This document shows, in pieces, positions 34,884 through 43,149 of a DNA stretch of 64,000 bases. Source of the DNA: Flavobacteriales bacterium UBA6770. Lineage in GTDB: Bacteria; Bacteroidota; Bacteroidia; Flavobacteriales_G; Salibacteraceae. The stretch lies in contig CAJIZH010000003.1 in the NCBI GenBank assembly GCA_905181875.1, positions 868,001 through 932,000 of the forward strand, written 5' to 3'. The translations under genes were made by a program, and so were the position numbers. The notes beneath the pieces were generated by a model. That model did no database searches. It was not told the DNA's origin and saw nothing but the letters and a program-made list of their open reading frames with translations. The number at the start of each line of letters is the position of its first letter. Positions within the stretch are counted from its first letter, which is position 1.

Positions 34884-35117
34884 ATGCAAATTAACAAGGC
34901 AGACAACAGGCCAGCACTATTCGAACTAGAAAAAGGAAAAACTTATGCTTGATTTTCTTTTAGATATTCAACAAACCAACCTTGGTGCTATGGGTCTTAT
35001 AAAGGGAGTGAATTTACGCCGCGTGTATTTCAAGCAGAAAAACCTAAGACATCTGATTTATGCCTGTTTAAAGGGGCTGAAAATTCAGAGTTTTGTTACG
35101 GGTCGCATTCAAAATAA
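34884..35117 (+). pseudogene. Relic of a dual CDGSH iron-sulfur protein
   Basis: A 78-codon frame starts at ATG (34884) and reads ADNRPALFELEKGKTYA, then TGA (34950-34952), FSFRYSTNQPWCYGSYKGSE, FTPRVFQAEKPKTSDLC and AENSEFCYGSHSK before TAA. The pattern is that of two-CDGSH proteins (KPxxFxLEKGKTYAWCxCGxSxxQPxCDGSHK...FCDGSH). The first tryptophan is a stop, several ligand cysteines read as phenylalanine or are lost, and both CDGSH boxes read CYGS, the first also losing its histidine. The gene is therefore both interrupted and stripped of 2Fe-2S ligands. Confidence 0.8.
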
Positions 35118-35123
35118 AAATAT

Positions 35124-35675
35124 ATGAAACTTGGGATATCAGGCTTATTTATTTCTTTAGTAGTAATTCTTCAAGCCTTAAACCTTAATGCCCAGTCTTT
35201 GCAGACTGGAGCTATTATTATTGAGTTAAAGGCCATTAACTACAATGACGTTGCCGTTAATGCTAGCTCAAGAGAGTCTGAGGTTCAAATGGATCCTATT
35301 GCAAATACCACTATAATTACATTTGATCCGGTAACATTAATGTCTGATAATGTAGAGTTTGACAAGGCAATTGAAGTTGCAGAATTTGATCCTTTTATTT
35401 TTAAAATGATTATAGATCCTATGATGCTAGACTTTCAAAGTCGTCAGAATGAATATATCGAAGCAACTTGTTTTGCTACTATAAATGGAATAACAAAAAA
35501 AATTGACTTAAAGCTTCTTGTGACAAGCAAAAAAACAAGTACTCTAAATATTTACATGCTAACTGGAACAGGAGCAATTCCTTTGGAAATATTTGAACTT
35601 GGTGATAAGCTGAGTATTTTGAAGGAAGAAATTAAATTTTTATTCACGCAAAATATTACTGCAGCATACCGATAA
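35124..35675 (+). CDS. Secreted protein, possibly distantly YceI-like
   Basis: A 183-residue protein with a signal peptide ending LNAQ. It opens QTGAIIIELKAINYND and contains EATCFATINGITKKIDLKLL and YMLTGTGAIPLEIF, which resemble strands of YceI lipocalin-like proteins; the match is weak. It follows the CDGSH relic by 6 bases and precedes a T9SS cargo gene. Likely periplasmic; function unknown. Confidence 0.68.
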   Translation: MKLGISGLFISLVVILQALNLNAQSLQTGAIIIELKAINYNDVAVNASSRESEVQMDPIANTTIITFDPVTLMSDNVEFDKAIEVAEFDPFIFKMIIDPMMLDFQSRQNEYIEATCFATINGITKKIDLKLLVTSKKTSTLNIYMLTGTGAIPLEIFELGDKLSILKEEIKFLFTQNITAAYR

Positions 35676-35733
35676 GCTCTTTCATACCAACCATTACAGA
35701 TGTCTAGCGTAAATAAAGGTACACTATAAGAAT

Positions 35734-37212
35734 TTGAAACAATCCCTCTCAATATTATTCCTATTAGTGACAATTCTTGTTGTTCCTCAAGCTGCGCACT
35801 CTTCGATAGATGTTTCGGGTAAGGTCACCCAATTCGGAAGTCCTATTCGTTTTCAAAAAGTATATTTTACAGGATCAGGAATCGATACCAGTGCAACTAC
35901 AGACAGCAGGGGTAATTATACCATAAAACTGTCTCCGTTTAATAGTGATGGACTCTTTGTTGGTTATACCAAAAATTGTCTTGGCGATACACTATCGTTA
36001 TTTAAAGAATATGCGTCAATTACGAAATCAGCTATTCTAAACTTCAGGCTTTGTGAACTTATACAATCAACAACAGTAACGGGCAAGGTATTTTATCAAG
36101 GAAATCCTCTTCCAAATACTATAGTCCGCTTCGGTTTTAATTCAGCCAACAATCTTGTTGATAGCGCAGTAACAGATAGTTTAGGCAGTTACCTAAAGAC
36201 GCTTACCGTTGCCTCTCAAGCGAGTGGGCTATTATTCGTATCCATTAAAAACTGTGATGAACAAAACTTAGAAAAATCTACTTTCTACTCTGCAAATGAT
36301 ACTTGTAATTTAAACTTCCAATATTGTGTTGGGGGCAATTTCAAAGTATTGACAGGTAGAGTAATTAATGATAGTATTCTATTTAAGAAAAATGATGTTA
36401 ACTTATATTTATTTGAGTACGACCAAAAAGTCAGGCAACTTAATTTACTTGAAAAACAAACTTCAGATATTGAAGGTGTATTTCGCTTCTTATTAAATAG
36501 AGGTAATCAGTACATTCTCAAAGCAGTTCCAAAAAACGGATTTCCACTTAGCCCAAATTACTTCGGAAATACATTGTTCTGGAATGAAGCTGAGGTGATT
36601 TCCTTTATGGGAGATTCTATCCGACATATTGATATTCCACTAGGGTGCTTATCAAGGTCAACTGGGGATGCCGATATTATAGGAAAAATACAAGACAATA
36701 GAATTAATAGATATAATCCACACACAATTTATTTGTTAAATAATGCGTTAGAATTAATAGATTATGAAAGTTGTAACGAAAGTGGAAACTTTCAATTCTC
36801 CAATATCCCTGCTGGAAACTACATACTGCACACTGATGTTGTAGGGCTTCCTACCAATGCTCCTAATTTTACATTAAAATCAAATTCTGTTCTATCAGAC
36901 TATACTATCGTTGTTTCCAAACAAGAGGTTTATTATGAAATCGAGGCGCTTGGAGCCCTAGAAAATAAAATGATAGAAGGCTTATCCATTTTCCCGACAC
37001 CATTCCAAAATCAACTTCAAATTCGTTCAAACCTTGATCAATTCAATTCACTTATTATAAAAGATATTACAGGTAAAGTCGTTCATGAGGCAACCCTTTC
37101 GCCATTTTCCACGTCTAATATAAATACTGCAATCTGGGAACGAGGTGTTTACATGATTTATAGGTTTTATGGAGGTCAAATTGGTAAAGTAACAAAAACG
37201 ATAAAACAATAA
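35734..37212 (+). CDS. T9SS-sorted surface protein with carboxypeptidase-regulatory-like repeats
   Basis: A 492-residue exported protein starting at TTG (no ATG is available in frame). After the signal peptide (to about residue 22) come repeated beta-sandwich modules of the SdrD-B/carboxypeptidase regulatory type: IDVSGKVTQFGSPIRFQKVY, TTVTGKVFYQGNPLPNTIV, KVLTGRVINDSILFKKNDV and DIIGKIQDNRINRYNPHTI. Each early module has a paired cysteine (KNCLGD...LCEL, KNCDEQ...CNLNFQYC). The T9SS sorting domain starts IFPTPFQNQLQIRS and ends VTKTIKQ. The ECF sigma gene starts one base after its stop, so cargo and regulator are in one transcript. Confidence 0.85.
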   Translation: MKQSLSILFLLVTILVVPQAAHSSIDVSGKVTQFGSPIRFQKVYFTGSGIDTSATTDSRGNYTIKLSPFNSDGLFVGYTKNCLGDTLSLFKEYASITKSAILNFRLCELIQSTTVTGKVFYQGNPLPNTIVRFGFNSANNLVDSAVTDSLGSYLKTLTVASQASGLLFVSIKNCDEQNLEKSTFYSANDTCNLNFQYCVGGNFKVLTGRVINDSILFKKNDVNLYLFEYDQKVRQLNLLEKQTSDIEGVFRFLLNRGNQYILKAVPKNGFPLSPNYFGNTLFWNEAEVISFMGDSIRHIDIPLGCLSRSTGDADIIGKIQDNRINRYNPHTIYLLNNALELIDYESCNESGNFQFSNIPAGNYILHTDVVGLPTNAPNFTLKSNSVLSDYTIVVSKQEVYYEIEALGALENKMIEGLSIFPTPFQNQLQIRSNLDQFNSLIIKDITGKVVHEATLSPFSTSNINTAIWERGVYMIYRFYGGQIGKVTKTIKQ

Positions 37213-37213
37213 A

Positions 37214-37792
37214 ATGCGAATAGTAGTAAAAAGTAAGTTGATAAAAGCTTGCATAAAGGGAGAGCGTAAGGCTCAGCAGTCTCTTTATCAAGCTTGCTTT
37301 CAGCCTTTGCTAAGTATCTGCATGCGTTACAAGAACAATCAAGAAGATGGTGTTTCAATATTAAACGATGCCTTTCTTAAAATTTTAACAAACATAGAAT
37401 CTCTAGATCCTAACATTCCCTTCGAAGCTTGGGCTAAGCGTATCACTATCAATTGTTGTATCAACGATTATAGAAAAAATCGTGCTAAACCAGTTATTCT
37501 TTCTTACGATGATGAATATGTTAGAGAACCTAGCATACACGCTTTCGAAATTGAGGAAGAAGATCATGTTGGAATTACACTAAAAAAACTAAAAGAGCTT
37601 TTAGTTAAAGTTCCTGCCAGTTCCCAAGAAGTGTTTCAGCTGTACATACTTGAAGGTTATACACATAAAGAGATTGCTGCGATTCTAAAAATTTCGGAGG
37701 GTACTTCCAAATGGCATTTAAACAATGCTAGAGGTAAGCTTAAGGAAATTATTCTTGAGTCACAAAATAGAATTAGCAAAATCGCTCTATGA
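37214..37792 (+). CDS. ECF-type RNA polymerase sigma factor
   Basis: A 192-residue sigma-70 family regulator. Region 2 spans about residues 15-85 (QQSLYQACFQPLLSICMRYK, DAFLKILTNIE, FEAWAKRITINCCINDYRKN), and region 4 about 125-180 (KVPASSQEVFQLYILEGYTH, KEIAAILKISEGTSKWHLNN, ARGKLK). Region 3 is absent, as expected for ECF sigmas. It should direct RNA polymerase to a small set of envelope genes. Its ATGA stop/start overlap with the next gene implies coupled synthesis with the putative anti-sigma protein. Confidence 0.92.
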   Translation: MRIVVKSKLIKACIKGERKAQQSLYQACFQPLLSICMRYKNNQEDGVSILNDAFLKILTNIESLDPNIPFEAWAKRITINCCINDYRKNRAKPVILSYDDEYVREPSIHAFEIEEEDHVGITLKKLKELLVKVPASSQEVFQLYILEGYTHKEIAAILKISEGTSKWHLNNARGKLKEIILESQNRISKIAL

Positions 37793-39249
37793 GCCTAAAC
37801 GATATCGACAGACTTGTTAAGTCCGCCTTTAGGACTGAAGAGTACTCCTATAAAAATAAATACTGGAAAGATCTTGAATCTAAGCTTGGTCCATCTAAAA
37901 GCGGAAGCCCTTTTGGAAAGATCCTTGGCGCTCTTGCGGTTATCATTGCGGGATTCTCTATTAGCACCGATCAATTAAATATTACACCAACAGTAACCTC
38001 TTCTCAAAATACTACTGAATTACGCGCTTTTAAAGATGGCTCTAAATCCACAGTTTTACTTGACCTAAATACCGCTTCCATCAGTACCGAATTACAATCT
38101 GATATCCAAAGCACAAACGGAAATAATACTGTTACAAATAAATCTTCTTCAGCTCTTAGCATTATTCGATTTAAAAATGAATTAACGGAATCTTCTATTC
38201 TTACTTCTAATTCCTCAGTTAAAGAAACCGCAAATATTAGTGCATTGGTTTCTTTAGAAAATGAGTCAACTCAAACTACCTACTCAGAGGAAGTTCTATT
38301 TGATAAATCTTCTCAAACTACTGAAAATGTTGCTTTAACTAGATTCCCGAAAATTAATTCGAAGCAAATTTCGGGCATATCTTTTAAAACTGCAAATGAA
38401 GAACTTGATCGGCCACTGGCAGATGAAACTGAGTTTGGAGGAAAAATAAAAGAAAGCTCACTTACTCAGTATTTTATTCAAGGTGGGTTGTATTATCTTA
38501 AATTGAATCCCGATATAATTGATCAAAACAATATTCCAGAAGACTTTGAAAAAGAGTTTAAATCCTTTGGTATGAGTGGTGGTGAAATTTTAGTGGGGAT
38601 GAAACGGAAAGGATTCAAAATAGCTTCTGGTATTGGTGTTTCATCTATTTCAAAAACTTTCGCCTATAAATTCAGCGAAGAAAATATAAGTACTGCTGAG
38701 ATTATTAACTCCACAAACTATTTAGACAATGTTGATAGTTCATTTTCTCACTATGAAATCAATGAGTTCCAAAATAACAATAACTCAAACTTCGATATTG
38801 GCGCTTCGGTATATCAGGTAGATTCAAATTTTATTACAGTTACTGACACGATAAGAACAACATCTAAAGAGGTCATAGAAAGTAATATTGCTTTGGCTTA
38901 TCAACTCAATTATTTAAACATTCCCATTCAAATTGGGTATGAAATAGATATTAAACGCTTTTTTGTAGATATAAATGCTGCAATACAATTAGGTGTCCTA
39001 ACCAACTACAACGGCTATAAGTACAACGACAAAGCAGAAGGTTCAAAAACAATCATTACCTCAACCTACTTAAACCCCGTTACCCTTAGCTACTCTGTTG
39101 CTGTTGGGGCTGGTTATAATATTACTCCAACTATTTCTGTAATTGCACAGCCCGTATACTCAAGTACGCTTGTTGGAGCATTTAAAAACATTAAACCAAA
39201 CAAAATTGCTGGTTTTGGTGGTAAACTAGCCCTTCAGTACCAGTTTTAG
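37789..39249 (+). CDS. Putative anti-sigma protein fused to an outer-membrane beta-barrel-like domain
   Basis: A 486-residue protein overlapping the ECF sigma gene by 4 bases. The N-terminus, MSLNDIDRLVKSAFRTEEYS with YWKDLESKL, resembles the short cytoplasmic sigma-binding segments in Bacteroidota. One transmembrane helix follows (about 43-58, GKILGALAVIIAGFSI). A serine/threonine-rich linker runs to about 215. The rest looks like a PF13568-type porin-like barrel (YFIQGGLYYLKLN, IPIQIGYEIDIKRFFVDINA, PVTLSYSVAVGAGYNIT, GFGGKLALQYQF with terminal phenylalanine). The likely role is to sense the envelope and hold or release the sigma factor. The topology, with both an inner-membrane helix and a barrel, is unusual and unproven. 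Confidence 0.75.
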   Translation: MSLNDIDRLVKSAFRTEEYSYKNKYWKDLESKLGPSKSGSPFGKILGALAVIIAGFSISTDQLNITPTVTSSQNTTELRAFKDGSKSTVLLDLNTASISTELQSDIQSTNGNNTVTNKSSSALSIIRFKNELTESSILTSNSSVKETANISALVSLENESTQTTYSEEVLFDKSSQTTENVALTRFPKINSKQISGISFKTANEELDRPLADETEFGGKIKESSLTQYFIQGGLYYLKLNPDIIDQNNIPEDFEKEFKSFGMSGGEILVGMKRKGFKIASGIGVSSISKTFAYKFSEENISTAEIINSTNYLDNVDSSFSHYEINEFQNNNNSNFDIGASVYQVDSNFITVTDTIRTTSKEVIESNIALAYQLNYLNIPIQIGYEIDIKRFFVDINAAIQLGVLTNYNGYKYNDKAEGSKTIITSTYLNPVTLSYSVAVGAGYNITPTISVIAQPVYSSTLVGAFKNIKPNKIAGFGGKLALQYQF

Positions 39250-39290
39250 GTCGCTGACAATGGGGTAATTTAATTTTTATTTTAAAACCC

Positions 39291-39321
39291 AAACCCTCCA
39301 AACGCTAGGATTGGAGGGTTT
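39291..39321. terminator. Bidirectional terminator between the anti-sigma/barrel gene and the ALDH gene
   Basis: AAACCCTCCAA and TTGGAGGGTTT form an 11-bp perfect stem with a 9-base loop, placed between convergent genes. On the minus strand it is followed by GGGTTTT; on the plus strand the T run is only the stem end. Confidence 0.75.
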
Positions 39322-39341
39322 GCAGCTTTACATTACGATTT

Positions 39342-40871
39342 CTAAAAGTCGAATTTAATACCTTGAGCTAATGGCAATTCGGTAGAATAATTAATAGTGT
39401 TTGTTTGTCGACGCATATAAGCTTTCCAAGCATCAGATCCGGACTCTCGGCCGCCACCAGTTTCTTTTTCTCCACCAAATGCACCGCCTATTTCAGCACC
39501 AGAGGTTCCAATGTTAACATTTGCAATTCCGCAATCTGAACCAGCCACAGACAAGAATCGCTCAGCGTCTCTCATGTTTGTAGTCATTATTGCAGAAGAA
39601 AGACCTTGTTTCACGCCATTCTGAATCGCAATCGCTTCTTCAAGTTCGCTATATCTCATTACATACAATATCGGAGCAAACGTTTCGTCTTGAACGATTT
39701 GAAATTCATTTTTAGCTTCAGCAATTGCAGGTTTTACATAACAACCGCTTTCGTAACCTTCGCCATTAAGCACGCCACCTTCAACTAATAGTTTTCCGCC
39801 AGCTTGTTTCACTTGCTCAATTGCATCAGAATAAGCTTTTACAGCATCAGCGTCTATAAGTGGTCCAACGTGATTGTTGGTGTCCAATGGGTCTCCAACT
39901 CGTATTTGTTTGTAGGCGGAGATTATCTTTTCAATTACTTGATTGTAAACGCTATCGTGAATAATTAATCGTCTAGTAGATGTACAACGCTGCCCTGCTG
40001 TTCCTACAGCGCCAAATACTGCTCCAATTACCGTAATATCTATGTCTGCTTCAGGAGTAATAATAATCGCGTTATTTCCTCCTAATTCAAGTAAAGAACG
40101 TCCTAGGCGTTTTGCAACCTCAGCTCCTACAATTTTTCCCATTCGAATAGATCCTGTTGCTGAAACCAAAGGAATTCTTGTATCCTTAGTCATTAATTCT
40201 CCAACTTTATAATCACCGTTAATTATACAGCAAAGTCCTTCAGGGAGATCGTTCTCGGCTATTACCTCAGCAAATAATTTTTGACATGCGATAGAGCAAA
40301 TAGGTGCTTTTTCAGAAGCCTTCCAAATACAAACATCTCCACTTACCCATGCAAGTGCAGTATTCCAGCACCAAACAGCAACAGGAAAGTTAAATGCTGA
40401 AATTATACCCACTATTCCTAGCGGATGATACTGTTCGTACATTCTGTGTCCTGGACGTTCTGAGTGCATTGTCAGACCATATAGTTGACGAGAAAGACCA
40501 ACAGCAAAATCACAGATATCAATCATCTCTTGAACTTCTCCTAATCCCTCTTGGTATGACTTACCCATTTCATAGGTAACCAACATTCCTAAGGCTTCTT
40601 TATTATCGCGTAATTTTTCACCAAAAAGACGAACAATTTCACCGCGCTTTGGGGCGGGCATATGCCTCCAAACTTTAAATGCATCTTCTGCTGTTCGAAT
40701 TACTTTCTCATAATCATCTGGGGTGGTAACTGATACTTTTCCAATCAATTTTCCGTCAATCGGCGAGTACGACGATATGAATTCAGTATTCGAAAGCCAA
40801 GCCTGACCTGTACTTGTTCCTTCGTTGATTTCCTCAATTCCTAATTCTTTTAAAGTCGTTGAAATGTCCAT
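39342..40871 (-). CDS. ALDH7-type aldehyde dehydrogenase (alpha-aminoadipic semialdehyde dehydrogenase-like)
   Basis: A 509-residue NAD(P)-dependent dehydrogenase. Visible motifs are GIVGIISAFNFPVAVWCWNT, LLELGGNNAIII (catalytic glutamate), GTAGQRCTSTRRLI (catalytic cysteine), and the ALDH7-specific ending NIGTSGAEIGGAFGGEKETG with GGRESGSDAWKAYMRRQTNT. ALDH7 enzymes oxidise alpha-aminoadipic semialdehyde in lysine breakdown and related aldehydes; the lysine role is inferred from the family. The downstream-on-chromosome antiporter gene ends one base from its start, so they form one operon with the antiporter first. Confidence 0.92.
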   Translation of the reverse strand: MDISTTLKELGIEEINEGTSTGQAWLSNTEFISSYSPIDGKLIGKVSVTTPDDYEKVIRTAEDAFKVWRHMPAPKRGEIVRLFGEKLRDNKEALGMLVTYEMGKSYQEGLGEVQEMIDICDFAVGLSRQLYGLTMHSERPGHRMYEQYHPLGIVGIISAFNFPVAVWCWNTALAWVSGDVCIWKASEKAPICSIACQKLFAEVIAENDLPEGLCCIINGDYKVGELMTKDTRIPLVSATGSIRMGKIVGAEVAKRLGRSLLELGGNNAIIITPEADIDITVIGAVFGAVGTAGQRCTSTRRLIIHDSVYNQVIEKIISAYKQIRVGDPLDTNNHVGPLIDADAVKAYSDAIEQVKQAGGKLLVEGGVLNGEGYESGCYVKPAIAEAKNEFQIVQDETFAPILYVMRYSELEEAIAIQNGVKQGLSSAIMTTNMRDAERFLSVAGSDCGIANVNIGTSGAEIGGAFGGEKETGGGRESGSDAWKAYMRRQTNTINYSTELPLAQGIKFDF

Positions 40872-40872
40872 T

Positions 40873-42195
40873 CTATTCTTGTTTTTCTTCGTTATTTTCT
40901 AATTCTTCTGCAATAATTTGCCCTTCTATATCAACTGTCTGATCCTCATTATCTAGCTCCGTTGAGTGCATAAATCGACTAGTCGTTTTTAAAATTCCTG
41001 GCAATGCTTCTTGTTTGTCTCTTGTCATTAGAGCTAATGTCATAATTCCACTGCTAATCAAAATCATGTACAATAAAATACCGTTATCAAAAAGAGAAAT
41101 ATTGTACTGTGCAGGAATACTAAAGAAGAGCATTATCGTAATTAACCCACGTGGTGAGACAAACAATGAGGGTAGCATAAAACTATTGGCAATAAACCTG
41201 AAAAATAAATACCTAATTATAAACAGTACACCCAAAAAGATCATTGCTAACATTAATACTTCAAGATTTACCAGAGAAGTAATTGCGATACTCATTCCGA
41301 ACACAACAAAAAAGAAAGTACGGAGCACAAAAGATGTTTCCAATGTAATTACCTTGAAATAATTTAGCGTCTCTACTATTTTTTCGTCGCTAATGTGTTT
41401 CTTCATAAAGCCGATAAAAAACAACTTGTGGTTATTGATTAAAAGCCCAAAAAACAAGATTATTAGCAACGAGCTAATGTGCATTAGTTTACCAACTGCA
41501 TACAACATCATGAGCACCGAAATGAGAAGGAATAGCTTGGTAGAAGTTGTGATTTTTTGAAAAACATACGTTAATGCGTAGCTTAAAACAACAGCAACCA
41601 CAAGTGTCAATCCTATATTTAAGAGAATCCCTACCGCTACATTTTCCCCTTCAGGAGCATTAAAACCCTGTAAAACAAAGTAGAAGGTCATGATACCTAA
41701 AATATCAGAAAACGTTGATTCGTAAATCAAGAACTCTTTATTTTCTTCTCCCAAATTAACCACACTAGGAATTACAATTGCACTGCTCGTAATAGCCAGT
41801 GGAATAGCATAAATCAACGCATTATTAAGATCTGCGACAAAAAAGAACTGAATCATAAAAGTGAATACCGCTGACGTTAGCATTAGCGCAAGCAAGGCCA
41901 CGGTGAATGACTTCCATATAATTGGCCACTTTTCTTTTGATAACTCAAGGTCCAATGATGCCTCCAATACAATCATCACCAACCCAACAATGCCTAGCAG
42001 TTCTAGAATTGGAAACCAATCCATGTTCTGTGCTGGATGATCAAAGTAGTAGAGCGTTTGTGTAATAGCGATTCCAGTTCCTATGAGCATAATCACAGAG
42101 GGAATGTTGGTTTTTTTAGCCAATACATTGTACAAATACGAAACAATGACTAGTCCGCATAATACGATTATAAAAATATAAGGATTAATACCCAT
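40873..42195 (-). CDS. Cation:proton antiporter (Na_H_exchanger family)
   Basis: A 440-residue membrane protein with about 12 hydrophobic segments. The family opening (IPSVIMLIGTGIAITQTLYY), VGLVMIVLEASLDLEL, the charged helix region STFSDILGIMTFYFV and SSAIVIPSVVNLGEE are visible. The C-terminus is a short acidic tail (EDQTVDIEGQIIAEELENNE) with no TrkA/RCK domain, so it is shorter than KefB. It should exchange Na+ or K+ for protons at the inner membrane. Start and stop touch neighbouring genes. Confidence 0.88.
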   Translation of the reverse strand: MGINPYIFIIVLCGLVIVSYLYNVLAKKTNIPSVIMLIGTGIAITQTLYYFDHPAQNMDWFPILELLGIVGLVMIVLEASLDLELSKEKWPIIWKSFTVALLALMLTSAVFTFMIQFFFVADLNNALIYAIPLAITSSAIVIPSVVNLGEENKEFLIYESTFSDILGIMTFYFVLQGFNAPEGENVAVGILLNIGLTLVVAVVLSYALTYVFQKITTSTKLFLLISVLMMLYAVGKLMHISSLLIILFFGLLINNHKLFFIGFMKKHISDEKIVETLNYFKVITLETSFVLRTFFFVVFGMSIAITSLVNLEVLMLAMIFLGVLFIIRYLFFRFIANSFMLPSLFVSPRGLITIMLFFSIPAQYNISLFDNGILLYMILISSGIMTLALMTRDKQEALPGILKTTSRFMHSTELDNEDQTVDIEGQIIAEELENNEEKQE

Positions 42196-43058
42196 TACTT
42201 CTTTGCCGCCCTTGAAATCATTACTGGAATACTAGTAGCAATTTGCCTTGCCAATTCGGGCATGTTTTCTACGATTATATCCTTTTGACTATTTACCATA
42301 CTGGAAAAGTAGGTTTTTGCCACACCAGAATAAATTTCGTATCCATGCGTATACACTGAATAGTGCACTTTAATTTCTCGCTGATATTCATCACCCTCAA
42401 ACGCCCGATAATCTAACCCTGCCATGGGGCCAACATCAAACTGATTTATGAACACGTAGAGTACTGATCCGTATTTTCCATATAAATAATTGAATAGACT
42501 AGAATCGGTTATCGTTCGCGCCATAAACCGCTCTTGGCCGTCATTTTCACTTACTATTTGGCCGTTTTGCATTCTGGTACCATGAAGTTGCGTTTCTTGA
42601 GGTTTTTGTTTTTTCAACTTAGGGAGCTTCACTTTCTTTGGGGACTCTTCGTTCTCTTGGGGCAACACACGGTAATCTTTTCCTGATTTTCCGTAAATGG
42701 CATACAGGTCTTTTCTTCGATCTTCATCATCTGCCATCATTCGAATCACCCGGTAATTGGCATCCGTTTCAATAAAAAGTAAGTTGTCTAAGCCTATTCT
42801 AAAATTACCAACAATTTGTTTGTAGGTCGTGCCATCGGCCTGTCCAATAGATCTGTCAATACTAGACTTATACATCATTGGCTCAAAAGGAACCAGCATT
42901 AAGGTTGGTTGATCTCCAGGCGTCCACACCGTATCGTTTTTAAACATAGCCACCTTGTTTTGAAAGGCGCCCATAGTTTCGGATTGAGAGAAACCTAAAG
43001 CTGAAATTAAGACGCTTACAAATAGTAAACGAACCTTGAGAATATTGAAAAAATTCAT
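42195..43058 (-). CDS. Secreted protein of unknown function
   Basis: A 287-residue protein with a signal peptide ending LGFSQ. It contains TLMLVPFEPMMYKSSIDRSI, a lysine/proline-rich stretch at about 140-155 (KKVKLPKLKKQKP) and NMPELARQIATSIPVMISRA near the end. I do not know the family; the conserved-looking text suggests a Bacteroidota-specific periplasmic protein. Its stop overlaps the antiporter start by one base, so it heads a three-gene operon with the antiporter and ALDH7 gene. Confidence 0.75.
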   Translation of the reverse strand: MNFFNILKVRLLFVSVLISALGFSQSETMGAFQNKVAMFKNDTVWTPGDQPTLMLVPFEPMMYKSSIDRSIGQADGTTYKQIVGNFRIGLDNLLFIETDANYRVIRMMADDEDRRKDLYAIYGKSGKDYRVLPQENEESPKKVKLPKLKKQKPQETQLHGTRMQNGQIVSENDGQERFMARTITDSSLFNYLYGKYGSVLYVFINQFDVGPMAGLDYRAFEGDEYQREIKVHYSVYTHGYEIYSGVAKTYFSSMVNSQKDIIVENMPELARQIATSIPVMISRAAKK

Positions 43059-43149
43059 TTGCTAAAAATAGAAGGCTTAATCAAGCATTGTGCCTAATTC
43101 CATTCGATTTTGTTCACAGCAACATGTTGCTATTAAATGCTTGAACTTA

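Noticed and set aside
4477-35117. TGA/TAG at tryptophan positions as evidence of a recoded genetic code
   Set aside because: TGA ends clearly intact genes here (ansA, the ECF sigma gene, the methyltransferase at 61632, the CPBP protease), and TAG also occurs in the globin relic. The CDGSH relic has lost ligands as well. Decay explains this better than recoding.
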